Shown in pieces: positions 63,632 through 64,000 of a stretch of DNA of 64,000 nt. A model generated the notes under the pieces. That model saw only the letters and a program-made list of their open reading frames with translations, was not told the origin of the DNA and searched no databases. This DNA comes from an uncultured Bacilli bacterium (GTDB taxonomy: Bacteria; Bacillota_I; Bacilli_A; RF39; UBA660): assembly GCA_934162445.1 (NCBI GenBank), contig CAKPIT010000003.1:62001-126000 (forward strand), in the 5' to 3' direction. Position 1 is the first letter of the stretch, and each line of letters starts with the position of its first letter. A program made the position numbers and the translations under genes.

Positions 63632-64000
63632 ATGAATAAAATATATGTATTTGGTCATCGTAAACCTGACACTGATTCAGTAGCTGCTGCTCTTAGTTAT
63701 GCTAATTTAAAAAAATCATTAGGTTTTAATGTTGAACCACGCGTTTTAAGTGCTATTAATAAAGAAACAACTTATGCTCTTGACTATTTTAAAGTTAAAG
63801 CTCCTAAATATTTAAATGATGTTAAATTACAATTAAGAGACGTAAATTATCACAAAGGTTATTTTTTAAACGAGAAAAAATCAATTTTTGATAGCTACTT
63901 ATATATGTTAAACGAAGGGTTAACTGGTGTTCCTATCGTTGATGATAAAAATATTTTTAAAGGAATTGTTACTATTAAAGATTTAGCCAAATCATTCATC
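63632..64000 (+). CDS. ppaC: Manganese-dependent (family II) inorganic pyrophosphatase with CBS region (partial)
   Basis: 123 codons before the window edge. Starts MNKIYVFGHRKPDTDSVAAALSY: the DHH-family motif GHxxPDxD that binds Mn2+ in family II pyrophosphatases. From about residue 75 a CBS-type sequence appears (SIFDSYLYMLNEGLTGVPIVDD, GIVTIKDLAKSFI), as in nucleotide-regulated CBS pyrophosphatases. AAGGAAAAGAGG site. The gene continues beyond the window. Confidence 0.88.
   Translation, partial: MNKIYVFGHRKPDTDSVAAALSYANLKKSLGFNVEPRVLSAINKETTYALDYFKVKAPKYLNDVKLQLRDVNYHKGYFLNEKKSIFDSYLYMLNEGLTGVPIVDDKNIFKGIVTIKDLAKSFI

Noticed and set aside
1..64000. Mycoplasma-type code with UGA as Trp
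   Set aside because: UGA ends genes here (for example yceD at 55868-55870 and comN at 48839-48841), and Trp positions use TGG.
1..64000. CRISPR arrays, insertion sequences, integrases
   Set aside because: No regularly spaced repeats, transposase or integrase motifs were seen; the apparent islands carry no recognisable mobility gene.

Overview
The window is a low-GC, densely packed bacterial chromosome segment from a Bacillota (Firmicutes) lineage, probably an uncultured gut-type Bacilli/Erysipelotrichia/RF39-like organism. This rests on the strong A+T bias, consensus sigma-A promoters, AGGAGG-type ribosome binding sites, a T-box riboswitch, and Gram-positive gene sets (dnaI, recD2, addAB, comN-secDF, trmK behind rpoD, archaeal-type aspS, spoVID-ysxE). 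UGA is used as a stop codon, so the genetic code is standard rather than mycoplasmal. The species-level assignment is inference.

Layout. 1-4.9 kb: end of comEC, hemW, an HD protein, tmk, a DUF421 membrane protein and a GHL10-like glycosidase. 4.9-6.1 kb: two type IV-like prepilins. 6.1-12 kb: lon, an unknown gene, a SpoVID-like LysM protein with a YsxE-like partner, and dnaI. 12-13.9 kb: an apparent insertion (methyltransferase with a truncated HEAT front, CYTH protein) and a DUF192 protein. 13.9-19.5 kb: yebC, ruvAB, queA, tig, rpmG, efp. 19.5-24.6 kb: an Smr protein and lineage-specific hypothetical proteins. 24.6-29.5 kb: an accessory cassette (see below). 29.6-37.7 kb: hisS, aspS, dnaG, rpoD, trmK, trpS, DUF368. 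37.8-42.5 kb: a large surface protein, a threonine T-box, an unknown gene, a thrS lacking the TGS domain, and a YqfQ-like protein. 42.6-48.5 kb: pilC, pilD, mtaB, recD2. 48.5-54.8 kb: comN, secDF, relA, dtd, AI-2E transporter. 54.9-62.3 kb: HD protein, yceD, rpmF, a hypothetical protein, addB, addA. 62.3-64 kb: a hypothetical protein, two tRNAs, another hypothetical protein, and the start of a CBS-containing pyrophosphatase.

Most promising novelty. At 24.8-29.5 kb a strong promoter drives a 48-codon Cys-containing leader ORF that runs into an intrinsic terminator. This attenuator architecture precedes four genes: a second RelA/SpoT-type protein with an intact hydrolase but an altered synthetase site, an archaeal-type methionine adenosyltransferase, a stand-alone AlaRS-like catalytic domain, and an S51-family peptidase E-like protein. 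The set looks like one regulated, horizontally acquired functional unit for which I know no described function. A second notable observation is that ribosomal protein bL32 carries an N-terminal extension closely resembling the Prp-cleaved leader of Firmicutes bL27.

Other systems in the window: DNA repair and recombination (ruvAB, recD2, addAB), tRNA charging and modification, protein export (secDF), competence or pilus parts scattered over three loci, and probable spore-coat morphogenesis genes that suggest this lineage descends from, or still is, a spore former.
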